NCBI RefSeq assembly: GCF_900099645.1
Contig: NZ_FMTL01000003.1
Location: 62,001-126,000, forward strand
DNA from: Pseudomonas peli
GTDB taxonomy: Bacteria > Pseudomonadota > Gammaproteobacteria > Pseudomonadales > Pseudomonadaceae
Length of the DNA stretch: 64,000 bases
Direction of reading: 5' to 3'
In this document: positions 42,996-52,155 of the stretch, one piece after another
Layout of the letters: each line of letters starts with the position of its first letter
How positions within the stretch are numbered: the first letter of the stretch is position 1
The notes under the pieces: generated by a model
What the model saw: only the letters and a program-made list of their open reading frames with translations
Told to the model about the DNA's origin: nothing
Database searches by the model: none
Position numbers and translations under genes: made by a program

Positions 42996-43538
42996 TCAGT
43001 GCGCGTTGGCCAATGCTTTGTTGATGTCGTCCGCCAGATCGGCCGCCACTTCATCAATGTTGCGGTTCAGTGCACGACGTTCCAGCAGGAATTTTGCCGC
43101 TGCCAGCTGAGGGTTGCGCGTAACCAGCGCACCCGGCAGGCGTTTGGAGCGGTCCTGGGCTGCCAGTTGCTGCTGTTTTTCGGCGGCAAGGTCACTGATC
43201 CAGACATGCGCTTCAACATTGCTGGCACCTGCGCCGAAGCCAACAACCGTGCGTACCAGGCGCCGACCGGCTTCGCTGGACACTTGCCCTTGCACTAACC
43301 AGCCGTGGGTCGGCAATGCCGCCTGCTGGCTGACGGGCTTGACCTGAATCTGGCGAGCCTGCAGCGCCCGAAGGAGCGCCTCATCTAACTGCGCCGCACG
43401 CTCACGCTGTTGGCTGTCTGCCGGATTGTCCACCGCGAAAGCCGTCAGGTAGATGACGTTTGTGGGTTCAGTGGCGGCCGCCATCATCGGCAGCAAGAGG
43501 GCAAACATAGCGAGCAGAATCGGGCGCATAGAAACCAT
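42996..43538 (-). CDS. Exported protein of unknown function
   Basis: The 180-residue product has a signal peptide (RPILLAMFALLLPMMAAATE) and a mature domain with NVIYLTAFAVDNPADSQQRERAAQLDEALLRALQARQIQVKP, HGWLVQGQVSSEAGRRLVRTVVGFGAGASNVEAHVWISDL. This combination resembles DUF4410-like exported proteins. Two ATG codons (43538 and 43529) are possible and neither has a clear ribosome site. It lies 112 bp downstream of the HD-GYP gene stop on the same strand. The function is unknown. Confidence 0.75.
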   Translation of the reverse strand: MVSMRPILLAMFALLLPMMAAATEPTNVIYLTAFAVDNPADSQQRERAAQLDEALLRALQARQIQVKPVSQQAALPTHGWLVQGQVSSEAGRRLVRTVVGFGAGASNVEAHVWISDLAAEKQQQLAAQDRSKRLPGALVTRNPQLAAAKFLLERRALNRNIDEVAADLADDINKALANAH

Positions 43539-43650
43539 TGGCAGAGTGTGGAAGCTGCGACGCTAGAACATGCACGAAGAACTGTCGAGCCGCAGGCAGC
43601 AGTTGCTCAGTGGCTGTGATGAGCGACGCCCGGCGATACCGTGGCGACTC

Positions 43651-44886
43651 TCAGAGTGTGTTTGGGATCACCAAGCCTTTGCGTCGGTATGCCTCTATAT
43701 CAATGCCAAAGGCGCCGCTGCTATGCACCTCATGGATGCGGTAGGGTTTGCCGCTGGGGTCCTTGGCGGTTTTGCCCAGGTCTATGATGCTTTCCTTGCA
43801 GGGTTGCTTCTGCCCGTCGAGCACGCGCAGTACCCTGGGTTTGAGTTTGTTGCCAGGTGGGCAGCCGATGATGATGCCGACTTCGCCATTGGTCAGCTCG
43901 ACGATTTCCCCTGGCGGGTAGATGCCGACCATGCGGATAAAGCAGCCCACAATCTCTTCGTCGAAATGGCTGTTGACCGCTTCCAGCAGGATGCGCAGTG
44001 ACTCCAGGCTGGATTTGCCCTTGCTGTACACGCGGTCGCTGTTGATCGCGTCATAGCTGTCGGCCACCGCGATGATCTTGGCGAAATAAGGGATCTTGCT
44101 GGCATCCAGGCCGCGTGGGTAACCCTGTCCATCCAGGCGTTCATGGTGCGAGTAGGCGACGTCGACGGTGGCGGCAGTGACCTGCTGGTTACTCATCAGC
44201 AGTTTGCGGCCCTCGGCGGCATGGCTCTGCATGATGCACAGCTCTTCGGCGGTCAGCGCGCCGGGTTTGTTGAGGATTTCGTTGGGCACCTTGATCTTGC
44301 CGACATCGTGGAGCATGCCGCATACGCCGATTTGCTCAAGCTGATAGACCGGCAGACCCAGTTCCTTGGCCAGGGCAATCGAAAGGATGGACACACGCAG
44401 CGAGTGCTCGGCGGTGTATTCGTCGCTGTTCTTGATGCGCGCCAGCCAGAGCATCGCCGCCGGGTTGCGCAGGATGCTTTCAACACAGTCTTTGATGACA
44501 GCTTTGACCGCTTCAACATCCAGCTCCTGGCCGAGCTTGACCGCTTGCAGAATTCGCAACGACTCGTCGCGTGCAGCGCTCCAGGTGGGAGCGGCCTGGA
44601 GCATTTCCAGGTTGAAATCGACCTTGGCGATGGCCGGTTGCAGGGCTTCGGGCTGGGCGATATTGGCCGTGACCTGATCGTGTACCGTTACAGATTGCCG
44701 AGCATCCACCCAGACGTAGCTGCAGACTTCCTGCAGCAGGCGTATGTCCAGCTGCTGGCGGATGCGAAAGCCTTGAAAGAGGAAGGTGGTGTCTGTCCAG
44801 GGCCGGTCCAGCTCCACCACGTACATGCCGATGGTCAGTTGCGCAGCGTCAACTTTGATACGGTCTGGTTTGGCTTCGTCGGCCAT
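43651..44886 (-). CDS. HD-GYP domain cyclic-di-GMP phosphodiesterase with DUF3391 N-terminus
   Basis: The 411-residue protein has an N-terminal DUF3391 domain (about 10-135, QLTIGMYVVELDRPW) and an HD-GYP domain (about 150-320). HD motif: CGMLHDVGKIKVP; upstream AEHSLRVSILSIALAKELGL; signature HHERLDGQGYPRGL; then IIAVADSYDAINSDRVY. All metal ligands appear intact, so it should hydrolyse c-di-GMP to pGpG or GMP. It also has a C-terminal tail of about 85 residues. ATG at 44886 is preferred over a TTG 12 bp upstream. With the GGDEF/EAL protein it adds to c-di-GMP turnover. Confidence 0.92.
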   Translation of the reverse strand: MADEAKPDRIKVDAAQLTIGMYVVELDRPWTDTTFLFQGFRIRQQLDIRLLQEVCSYVWVDARQSVTVHDQVTANIAQPEALQPAIAKVDFNLEMLQAAPTWSAARDESLRILQAVKLGQELDVEAVKAVIKDCVESILRNPAAMLWLARIKNSDEYTAEHSLRVSILSIALAKELGLPVYQLEQIGVCGMLHDVGKIKVPNEILNKPGALTAEELCIMQSHAAEGRKLLMSNQQVTAATVDVAYSHHERLDGQGYPRGLDASKIPYFAKIIAVADSYDAINSDRVYSKGKSSLESLRILLEAVNSHFDEEIVGCFIRMVGIYPPGEIVELTNGEVGIIIGCPPGNKLKPRVLRVLDGQKQPCKESIIDLGKTAKDPSGKPYRIHEVHSSGAFGIDIEAYRRKGLVIPNTL

Positions 44887-45066
44887 GGGGCTTTCCAAAG
44901 GAAGTCGCTAAATACTGGCCATTAGCTACCCGTGGTGTGTGGGCAGCAAATTGCATTTACCTATTGATGGCGCTGGGTTGCAGCATCAGCGTGCTGAACG
45001 TGTGCCACTCCCTCAAGATTAGCCACCAAACGGCCGTTGTGGGACTCACTGACGGCTGCTGGGCGA

Positions 45067-46620
45067 TTAATGGGACAGGCCCAGGCGCTTGGCCAGGCGG
45101 ATCAGGTTGGCGCGGTCGATGCCCAGCTCGCGGGCGGCGGGGGCCCATTTGTGTTGATGGCGCTCCAGCGCCTGGCTGATCAGCTGTTTCTGGTAGGCGT
45201 CGAGGGCTTCGCGCAGCAGCAGTTGGCTGTGTGGCTCTGCTGTGCGTTGAGTCGCAGGTGCTGCTGTTGGCTGGCTGCTCGGCAAGTCCAGATGGGTGCT
45301 GTCAATGCTGAGGATGCGTGGGCGCTCGCTGCAGCCGGCCAGTGCCTTGAGCGCGGCGCGGCCGATCAGGTGTTCGAGTTCGCGCACGTTACCCGGCCAG
45401 TTGTACGCCAGCAGGCTGGCCTGAGCGTCGGCCGTCAGGCGCAGGCTGCGTAGGCCCAGGCGGGCACGGTTTTCTTCGAGGAAGTAGCCGGCCAGCAGCA
45501 GTACATCACGGCCGCGTTCGCGCAGCGCCGGCACTTTCAGCGGGTAGACGCTGAGGCGGTGGTAGAGGTCGGCGCGAAAACGCCCGGCGCGCACCTCCTC
45601 GGCCAGGTCGCGGTTGCTGGCGGCCAGCACGCGTACGTTGACCCGCTGCTCCTGATCGGCACCGACCCGTTGCAGCTGGCCGCTCTGCAGCACGCGCAGC
45701 AGCTTGGCTTGCGCGGCCAGCGGCAGCTCGCCGATTTCATCGAGAAACAGGCTGCCGCCATCGGCCAGTTCGAACTTGCCGCGGCGCTCGTTGTGCGCGC
45801 CGGTAAAGGACCCGCGCACGTGGCCGAACAGTTCGCTTTCCACCAGGTTATCGGGCAGCGCCGCGCAGTTGAGGCTGATCAGCGGCTTGGCTGCGCGCGG
45901 GGATGCGGCGTGCAGGGCTTCGGCAACTAGCTCCTTGCCGACCCCAGTTTCACCGCTGATCAGCACGCTCAGTTCACTGTTGCCGACCAGCGTAATCTCC
46001 GCCGCCAGTCGTTTGTGCACGGCGCTCTGGCCGATCAGTTCACGCGGGCGTTGCTGGACGGCGGCCTGCTTATAAGCCTCGGCCAACTGGTGCTGATCCT
46101 CAGCGCGTTGCAGCAGTGCGTTGATCCGTTCGCTGGCCATCACGGTAGCAGCGGCCAGGCTGGCGAAAGCCTGCAGGTTGTCGAGATCGACCCGGCCGAA
46201 GCTCGCCGGATCGAGCGAGTCGAGGGTCAGCAGACCCCAGGGCTGGTCCTGCACATACAGCGGACAGCCGAGGCAGTCATGCACGGGCAGGTGGCCGCGA
46301 TGGCCGTCGACCAGACCGTCATAGGGATCGGGCATCTCGCAGTCGGTGGCAAAGCGGGTCGGCCCGCGTTGCGCCAGCAGCGCCTGCAGGCGCGGGTGTT
46401 CGTCGAGCTTGAAGCGCCGGCCGAGAGTGTCGGCGCTCAGCCCTTCAACGGCCAGCGGAATCAGCACATCGCCGTCGAGCTTGAGCAGCGCCACGGCGTC
46501 GCACGGCAGCAGCTGCCGCAGCGCCTGTAGCAGGCGGCGATAGCGCTCGGCTTCTGGCAGTTCGCGGGACAGATCGGCGACCAGGGGAATCAGGGCGGTA
46601 AGCAGTGGATTTGCTGTCAT
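45067..46620 (-). CDS. norR: NO-responsive sigma-54 activator NorR (FhpR)
   Basis: The 517-residue activator has an N-terminal GAF domain (about 20-165) that binds NO through non-haem iron, an AAA+ domain (about 190-425) with Walker A SGETGVGKE, sigma-54 contact loop GSFTGA (GAFTGA variant), Walker B LFLDEIGE and LYHRLSVYPLKVPALRERG, and a C-terminal Fis-type helix-turn-helix (about 470-515). It diverges from hmp, matching Pseudomonas fhpR-fhp. The intergenic region has three repeated TGTCAT sites, the first overlapping its own start codon, predicting autoregulation. Confidence 0.93.
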   Translation of the reverse strand: MTANPLLTALIPLVADLSRELPEAERYRRLLQALRQLLPCDAVALLKLDGDVLIPLAVEGLSADTLGRRFKLDEHPRLQALLAQRGPTRFATDCEMPDPYDGLVDGHRGHLPVHDCLGCPLYVQDQPWGLLTLDSLDPASFGRVDLDNLQAFASLAAATVMASERINALLQRAEDQHQLAEAYKQAAVQQRPRELIGQSAVHKRLAAEITLVGNSELSVLISGETGVGKELVAEALHAASPRAAKPLISLNCAALPDNLVESELFGHVRGSFTGAHNERRGKFELADGGSLFLDEIGELPLAAQAKLLRVLQSGQLQRVGADQEQRVNVRVLAASNRDLAEEVRAGRFRADLYHRLSVYPLKVPALRERGRDVLLLAGYFLEENRARLGLRSLRLTADAQASLLAYNWPGNVRELEHLIGRAALKALAGCSERPRILSIDSTHLDLPSSQPTAAPATQRTAEPHSQLLLREALDAYQKQLISQALERHQHKWAPAARELGIDRANLIRLAKRLGLSH

Positions 46621-46673
46621 AAGGACACACTAGTTGTCATTAAGACTCGGAATGCTTGCTGTCATAAAGACAC
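46615..46673 (+). promoter_or_regulatory. Three NorR-type enhancer sites
   Basis: TGTCATAAGGACAC (46615-46628), TGTCATTAAGACTC (46635-46648) and TGTCATAAAGACAC (46660-46673) are three near-identical copies spaced 20 and 25 bp, fitting the GT-N7-AC core and the three-site arrangement known for NorR. They lie upstream of hmp. Confidence 0.82.
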
Positions 46674-46711
46674 AAGTATTTATAAGTCTATGATTTATAT
46701 ATTAAAAATAA

Positions 46712-46728
46712 TTGGCACGCTTCCTGTA
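46712..46728 (+). promoter_or_regulatory. Candidate sigma-54 promoter of hmp
   Basis: TTGGCACGCTTCCTGTA has the -24 GG element with ten bases to a GT in place of the usual -12 GC. It sits 39 bp after the last NorR-type site and about 67 bp before the hmp start. Confidence 0.55.
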
Positions 46729-46794
46729 GTAGTCAGGGTGATATGAACCGAAGCGCTGCGCAAGTGCAGCGTGTCGCCCTGACGAGGAAGCCCT

Positions 46795-47976
46795 ATGTTG
46801 ACCCCTGCCCAAAACGCCCTGATCAAAGCCACCGTACCGCTGCTGGAAAGTGGCGGTGAAGCACTGACTCGGCACTTCTACCAGATGATGCTGAGCGAGT
46901 ACCCCGAGGTGCGCGCGCTGTTCAATCAGGCGCACCAGGCCAGCGGCGGCCAACAGCGGGCCCTGGCCAATGCGGTGCTGATGTACGCCCGGCATATCGA
47001 CCGGTTGGAGGCGCTGGGGCCGTTGGTTGGGCAGATCGTCAACAAGCATGTGTCGCTGCAGATCCTGCCCGAGCATTACCCGATTGTCGGCAGCTGCCTG
47101 TTGCGGGCGATTCGTGAAGTGCTTGGTGAAGAGATCGCCACCGATGCGGTGATCGAGGCCTGGGCCGTGGCTTATGGGCAACTGGCGGACATCCTCATCG
47201 GTGCCGAAGAGGCCGCGTATAGCGCCAACGCCACTGCCGAGGGTGGCTGGCGCGGGGCGCGCAGTTTCCGCCTGAGCCGCAAGGTGCAGGAGAGCGAGGA
47301 GATCGTCTCGCTGTACCTGGTGCCGGCCGACGGTGGCGCGCTGGCGGCATTCCAGCCCGGCCAGTACATCGGCCTGCGCCTGCTGCTGGACGGTGGCGAG
47401 CAGCGCCGCAACTACTCGCTGTCGGCCTTGAGCAATGGCCGCGAGTACCGCATCAGCGTGAAGCGCGAGGTCGGCGGCAAGGTCTCCAATTACCTGCATG
47501 ACCAGCTGCAGGTCGGCGACAGCCTGGAGCTGTTCGCCCCAGCGGGGAATTTCGTCCTGCGCGAGTCGGCCAAGCCGCTGGTGCTGATCACCGCTGGCGT
47601 CGGTATCACTCCGGCGCTGAGCATGCTGGAAGCGGCGCGCGACACGGGCCGCGATATTCACTTTATCCACTGCGCGCGTCACGCCGGTGTGCATGCCTTC
47701 CGTGACTGGGTCGATGCGCAGCGTGCTGAGCGTCCGCAGCTGCGCCATTACGTGTGCTATAGCGAGCCGCGTGCAGGCGATCAGGGTGATGCCGAAGGCT
47801 TGCTCAGCCTCGAGCAGTTGGAGCAATGGCTGCCTGAGCAGCGTGATCTGGATGCCTACTTCCTCGGCCCCAAGCCGTTTATGGCACAGGTCAAACGGCA
47901 TCTGCACAGCCTCGGCGTGCCGGCGGCGCAGAGTCATTACGAGTTCTTTGGTCCGGCCAGCGCGCTGGACAGTTAA
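46795..47976 (+). CDS. hmp: Flavohaemoprotein NO dioxygenase Hmp (Fhp)
   Basis: The 393-residue enzyme oxidises nitric oxide to nitrate with O2 and NAD(P)H. The globin domain (1-140) has the proximal His in VNKHVSLQILPEHY, TyrB10 and GlnE7 regions in RHFYQMML. The FAD domain (about 150-255) has QRRNYSLSALSNG, and the NAD domain (about 265-390) has LITAGVGITPALSML and the closing YEFFGPASALD. The length matches the family. It is driven by the NorR sites and candidate sigma-54 promoter upstream, and the ppyR and nnrS genes follow closely. Confidence 0.96.
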   Translation: MLTPAQNALIKATVPLLESGGEALTRHFYQMMLSEYPEVRALFNQAHQASGGQQRALANAVLMYARHIDRLEALGPLVGQIVNKHVSLQILPEHYPIVGSCLLRAIREVLGEEIATDAVIEAWAVAYGQLADILIGAEEAAYSANATAEGGWRGARSFRLSRKVQESEEIVSLYLVPADGGALAAFQPGQYIGLRLLLDGGEQRRNYSLSALSNGREYRISVKREVGGKVSNYLHDQLQVGDSLELFAPAGNFVLRESAKPLVLITAGVGITPALSMLEAARDTGRDIHFIHCARHAGVHAFRDWVDAQRAERPQLRHYVCYSEPRAGDQGDAEGLLSLEQLEQWLPEQRDLDAYFLGPKPFMAQVKRHLHSLGVPAAQSHYEFFGPASALDS

Positions 47977-47998
47977 TAACGCGGCCTAGGAGGTGATT

Positions 47999-48253
47999 AT
48001 GTTGGCGTATCTATCCTGCCCATCGCGGGCATTGCAACTGGCGAACCGCATGCTGCTGGCCGGCGTGCTGCTTTTGCTTAGCGGCCTGCTGGGCGCCTAT
48101 GGCCTGGAGGCGCAGCTGAGCATGGGCAGCCTGGTTACGGCGCACGCGCTGACGATCATTGGCCCAGGCCTGCTTAAGCTCGGTTATGTGCTGCGCCTGG
48201 CCGCGCAGCAACATCTGCGCACGCAACAGGAGCCCTGCTGTGCAGTTGCGTGA
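47999..48253 (+). CDS. ppyR: PpyR-type small transmembrane protein
   Basis: The 84-residue protein has two hydrophobic helices (about 16-38 and 42-64) and a cysteine-bearing tail (QEPCCAVA). Its place between hmp and nnrS is that of PpyR (PA2663), reported in P. aeruginosa as a regulator affecting psl and pyoverdine genes. An excellent TAGGAGGTGAT site precedes the ATG at 47999, so the GTG 6 bp earlier is rejected. It overlaps nnrS by 14 bp. A link to NO sensing or membrane haem/NO handling is inferred from synteny. Confidence 0.78.
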   Translation: MLAYLSCPSRALQLANRMLLAGVLLLLSGLLGAYGLEAQLSMGSLVTAHALTIIGPGLLKLGYVLRLAAQQHLRTQQEPCCAVA

Positions 48254-49430
48254 TCGCCAGCAGGAACTGGCCATTGCGCCACTGTGGCGGCTGGGTTTTC
48301 GCCCGTTCTTTCTCGGTGGCGCGCTGTTTGCCGTGCTGGCAATCGGTCTGTGGGCGGCGGCATTACTGGGCTATCTGCCGGGTTGGCAGCCGGTGGGCGG
48401 TAGCTTGGCTTGGCATCGGCATGAACTGCCGTTCGGTTTTGCAGTGGCGATCATTGCCGGCTTTCTGCTCACCGCCGTGCAGAACTGGACGGGGCGGCCA
48501 GGCCTGAGCGGTTGGCCGCTGGCGGCGTTGTTCGGCTTGTGGTTGCTGGCGCGACTGGCCTGGCTGTTCGGTGCGCCGTTGCCACTGTTGCTGGCGCTGC
48601 AATTGCCCTTTCTACCGCTGCTGGCGTTGTTGCTGGGACGGCAACTATGGACGGTGCGCCAGTGGCGCAACTACCCGCTGGTGGTTGTGCTGTTGCTGAT
48701 GGCTAGCTGCGAGTGGCTGCTGCTGTATGGGCTGGCGCTGGGTGAAGACGCTGTGCAGCGGCGCGGTGCATTGGCCGGGTTGTGGCTGATTGCTGCGCTG
48801 GTGAGCATCATCGGTGGGCGGGTGATTCCGTTCTTTACCCAACGTGGCCTTAATCGAGCGGAGCCTGCTGCACCGCGGCCGCGCCTGGATCTGCTGGTGC
48901 TGCTGTTGTCGCTAAGCCTGGCGCTGCTGTTTGCCAGCGGCTTGGCATTGCAACCGTCGCTATGGCTGCTGCCGCTGTTGCTGGCTCTGGTTGCGCTGCA
49001 TGGTGTGCGTTTATGGCACTGGTACGACGCCGGGATCTGGCGCGTACCGCTGCTCTGGTCATTGCATCTGGCCTATGCCTGGTTGCCGCTGGCGTTACTG
49101 GCCCTGGCGACCTGGCATGCCGGCTGGCTGAGCAATGCCAGCTTGGCCTATCACGCCATGGCATTAGGCACGGTCGGCGGGGCGATTCTGGCGATGCTGG
49201 CGCGGGTCAGCCTTGGGCATACCGGTCGGCCGTTGCAGCCGCCGGTCGCGATGGGCTGGGCGTTTGCCAGTCTTCAGCTGGCGGTTTTGGCACGGGTGCT
49301 GCTGGTGCCGTTTGCGCCCGCTGCTGGACTGGGGCTTTCCAGCCTGTTGTGGATCGCGGCCTTTGCCCTGTTCGTACGCTACTACGCGGTGATGTTCTGC
49401 ACTTCGCGCGTGGATGGGCAGCCGGGTTAG
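48240..49430 (+). CDS. nnrS: NnrS family protein
   Basis: The 396-residue protein has about 12 transmembrane helices and NnrS-type histidine motifs: LWRLGFRPFFLGG at the start, GSLAWHRHELPFGFAVAIIAGFLLTAVQNWTG, GGRVIPFFTQRG, and ASLAYHAMALGTVGGAILAMLARVSLGHTGR. NnrS is a haem- and copper-containing membrane protein of nitrosative-stress resistance. The GTG at 48240 with AGGAG 8 bp upstream places the start in the expected position; a longer upstream reading is rejected. It ends the NO-detoxification operon. Confidence 0.9.
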   Translation: MQLRDRQQELAIAPLWRLGFRPFFLGGALFAVLAIGLWAAALLGYLPGWQPVGGSLAWHRHELPFGFAVAIIAGFLLTAVQNWTGRPGLSGWPLAALFGLWLLARLAWLFGAPLPLLLALQLPFLPLLALLLGRQLWTVRQWRNYPLVVVLLLMASCEWLLLYGLALGEDAVQRRGALAGLWLIAALVSIIGGRVIPFFTQRGLNRAEPAAPRPRLDLLVLLLSLSLALLFASGLALQPSLWLLPLLLALVALHGVRLWHWYDAGIWRVPLLWSLHLAYAWLPLALLALATWHAGWLSNASLAYHAMALGTVGGAILAMLARVSLGHTGRPLQPPVAMGWAFASLQLAVLARVLLVPFAPAAGLGLSSLLWIAAFALFVRYYAVMFCTSRVDGQPG

Positions 49431-49436
49431 CGCGCT

Positions 49437-50660
49437 CTACAGCACCCCAGCTTCACGCAAGGTGGCTATCTGTTCCGGGCTTAGGCCCAGGTGTCGGGTG
49501 AGTACCTGCTCGGTATGTTCGCCGAGCAGGGGTGGTGCGTTGCGGTATTCCACCGGGGTCTCGGACAGGCGCAGCGGGCTGGCGACCTGCGGGGTGCTGC
49601 TGCCCAGGCTGTTGGGCAGGTCGAGGCGTAGGCCGCGCGCTTGTACTTGTGGGTCGGCGAATACCTGGGCCAGGTCGTTGATCGGCCCACACGGTACGCC
49701 GGCGGCTTCCAGCAGCGTCACCCATTCGGCAGTGGTCTTGAACACCGTGGCCTGACGCAGCAGTGGGATCAGCTCGACGCGATGGGCGACACGCGCCTTG
49801 TTTGAAGAAAAACGCGGGTCATCGGCCAGCGCCGTCAGGCCGGCAACCTCGCACAGCTTGCGGAATTGTCCGTCGTTACCCACGGCGATAATGAAGTTGC
49901 CGTCGGCCGAGGGGAAATCCTGATAAGGCACGATATTCGGGTGAGCGTTGCCCAGGCGTTTGGGCGCGACGCCGGTGTTCAGGTAGTTCATCGCCTGATT
50001 GGCCAGGCAGGCCACCTGCACGTCGAGCAGTGCGACGTCGATATGCTGACCGAGGCCGGATTGTTCACGTTGGTTGAGTGCCGCCAGCACGCCGACCGTG
50101 GCGTACAGGCCGGTGAGAATATCGGTGAGGGCGACGCCGACCTTTATGGGGCCGGCGCCCTCCTCGCCGTCGGGCTTGCCGGTCAGGCTCATCAGCCCGC
50201 CGAGGCCCTGGATCATAAAGTCATAACCTGCTCGCTTGGCGTAGGGCCCGTTTTGCCCGAAGCCTGTGATGGAGCAGTAGATCAGCCGTGGGTTGATGGC
50301 TTTCAGTGAGGTGTAATCGAGACCGTAAGCCGCCAGGCCACCGACCTTGAAGTTCTCCAGCAGCACGTCGCAGTTCTGCACCAGCTCACGCACCAGGCGC
50401 TGGCCTTCGGGCTGGGTGAAATCCAGGGTCACCGACTGTTTGTTACGGTTGGCGCTCTGGAAGTAGGCCGCCTCGCGCGAGTCATTGCCTTCGGCATCTT
50501 TCACATAGGGCGGGCCCCAATGGCGGGTGTCGTCGCCGCTGCCGGGGCGCTCGACCTTGATCACCTCGGCACCGAGGTCACCGAGAATCTGCCCGGCCCA
50601 GGGCCCGGCGAGTACGCGGGACAGGTCGAGTACGCGGATATGCGAGAGTGCGCCGGGCAT
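49437..50660 (-). CDS. gcdG: Class III CoA-transferase GcdG (CaiB/BaiF family)
   Basis: GcdG transfers CoA, probably from succinyl-CoA to glutarate, in lysine/glutarate degradation. The 407-residue protein has the family pattern: IRVLDLSRVLAGPWAGQILGDLGAEVIKVE at the N-terminus, RNKQSVTLDF, NPRLIYCSITGFGQNGPYAKRAGYDFMIQGLGGLMS, and the catalytic Asp region HIDVALLDVQVA. It starts 120 bp after the gcdH stop on the same strand, with a repeat element between. A broader formyl-CoA- or succinyl-CoA-type specificity cannot be excluded. Confidence 0.87.
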   Translation of the reverse strand: MPGALSHIRVLDLSRVLAGPWAGQILGDLGAEVIKVERPGSGDDTRHWGPPYVKDAEGNDSREAAYFQSANRNKQSVTLDFTQPEGQRLVRELVQNCDVLLENFKVGGLAAYGLDYTSLKAINPRLIYCSITGFGQNGPYAKRAGYDFMIQGLGGLMSLTGKPDGEEGAGPIKVGVALTDILTGLYATVGVLAALNQREQSGLGQHIDVALLDVQVACLANQAMNYLNTGVAPKRLGNAHPNIVPYQDFPSADGNFIIAVGNDGQFRKLCEVAGLTALADDPRFSSNKARVAHRVELIPLLRQATVFKTTAEWVTLLEAAGVPCGPINDLAQVFADPQVQARGLRLDLPNSLGSSTPQVASPLRLSETPVEYRNAPPLLGEHTEQVLTRHLGLSPEQIATLREAGVL

Positions 50661-50686
50661 AGGGATATCTCGAAAGTGGAAACGTA

Positions 50687-50769
50687 GGATGGGTCGGGCC
50701 GTGCAGGTTGAGCGCAGCGATACCCATCGGCCGAGTGATGGGTTACGCCGCTGCGCGGTTAACCCATCC
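50687..50769. repeat. Alternating GATGGGT/ACCCATC repeat element
   Basis: Four copies of a 7-bp core alternate in orientation: GGATGGGT (50687-50694), ACCCATC (50722-50728), GATGGGT (50737-50743) and ACCCATCC (50762-50769). Nested hairpins can form. The unit resembles common Pseudomonas intergenic repeats and lies between gcdH and gcdG. Confidence 0.6.
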
Positions 50770-50780
50770 TCCGAAGCGGT

Positions 50781-51959
50781 TTAGAAGAACGCCTGCAGGC
50801 CGGTCTGCGCGCGGCCGAGGATCAGCGCGTGGACGTCGTGGGTGCCTTCATAGGTGTTGACCACTTCCAGGTTGACCAGGTGGCGGGCCACGCCGTACTC
50901 GTCGCTGATGCCGTTGCCGCCGAGCATGTCGCGGGCCATGCGCGCGATATCCAGGGACTTGCCGCAGCTGTTGCGTTTCATCATCGAGGTGATTTCCACC
51001 GCAGCGGTGCCTTCGTCCTTCATCCGGCCCAGGCGCAGGCAGCCTTGCAGGGCCATGGTGATCTCGGTCTGCATGTCGGCGAGTTTCTTCTGGATCAGCT
51101 GGGTTTGCGCCAGCGGGCGGCCGAACTGCTTGCGGTCGAGGGTGTACTGACGGGCGGTGTGCCAGCAGAACTCGGCCGCACCCAGCGCGCCCCAGCTGAT
51201 GCCGTAACGGGCGGAGTTGAGGCAGGTGAACGGGCCTTTCAGGCCACGCACGTCGGGGAAGGCGTTTTCTTCCGGGCAGAACACGTTGTCCATGACGATT
51301 TCACCGGTGATCGACGCACGCAGGCCAACCTTGCCGTGAATCGCCGGAGTGCTCAGGCCCTGCCAGCCTTTTTCCAGGACAAAGCCGCGAATCTCGCCCG
51401 CGTCATCCTTGGCCCAGACCACAAACACATCGGCGATTGGGCTGTTGGTGATCCACATCTTCGCGCCGGTCAGGCGGTAGCCGCCGTCGACCTTCTTCGC
51501 GCGGGTGATCATTGAGCCTGGGTCGGAGCCGTGATCCGGCTCGGTGAGGCCGAAGCAGCCGATGTATTCGCCGCTGGCCAGTTTGGGCAGGTACTTCTGC
51601 TTGGTCGCTTCGTTGCCGAATTCATAGATCGGCACCATCACCAGCGACGACTGCACGCTCATCATCGAGCGGTAGCCGGAGTCGATGCGCTCGACTTCGC
51701 GGGCAATCAGGCCGTAGCACACGTAGTTCAGGCCGCTGCCGCCGTACTCAGCGGGGATGGTGGCGCCGAGCAGGCCGGTATCGCCCATTTCACGGAAGAT
51801 TTTCGGGTCGGTCTGCTCATGGCGGAAGGCTTCAAGTACGCGCGGGGCCAGCTTGTCGGCGGCAAACTGCTGGGCGCTGTCACGCACCATGCGCTCTTCT
51901 TCGGTCAGTTGCTGGTCGAGCAGCAGCGGGTCGATCCAGTTGAAGCTTGCCTTGGCCAT
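50781..51959 (-). CDS. gcdH: Glutaryl-CoA dehydrogenase GcdH
   Basis: GcdH oxidises and decarboxylates glutaryl-CoA to crotonyl-CoA with FAD. The 392-residue acyl-CoA dehydrogenase has [17 protein letters not shown] (substrate/flavin site), [24 protein letters not shown]-equivalent [29 protein letters not shown], and the catalytic Glu in [23 protein letters not shown] at 51959 (MAKASFNW) is used; a longer frame with an unconserved 47-residue head is rejected. The gene is divergent from the LysR-type gcdR. Confidence 0.95.
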   Translation of the reverse strand: MAKASFNWIDPLLLDQQLTEEERMVRDSAQQFAADKLAPRVLEAFRHEQTDPKIFREMGDTGLLGATIPAEYGGSGLNYVCYGLIAREVERIDSGYRSMMSVQSSLVMVPIYEFGNEATKQKYLPKLASGEYIGCFGLTEPDHGSDPGSMITRAKKVDGGYRLTGAKMWITNSPIADVFVVWAKDDAGEIRGFVLEKGWQGLSTPAIHGKVGLRASITGEIVMDNVFCPEENAFPDVRGLKGPFTCLNSARYGISWGALGAAEFCWHTARQYTLDRKQFGRPLAQTQLIQKKLADMQTEITMALQGCLRLGRMKDEGTAAVEITSMMKRNSCGKSLDIARMARDMLGGNGISDEYGVARHLVNLEVVNTYEGTHDVHALILGRAQTGLQAFF

Positions 51960-52155
51960 CGCGAAAACCTCGAAATCAGACAGTGATAGGGCGGGTATCT
52001 GCGCAGCCGCGCTGCGCTCGCCGGTGAGTGGATTGATCCTAGGCCGCTTGTGGCAGGCAGGCAAACGAGTATTGCGCACGCAGTTGTGCAATTTGCTCAC
52101 TTCAGGATAGCTTTAGTCGGCCTATTTAACCGATCAAAGTGAGGGTGACGCACAG

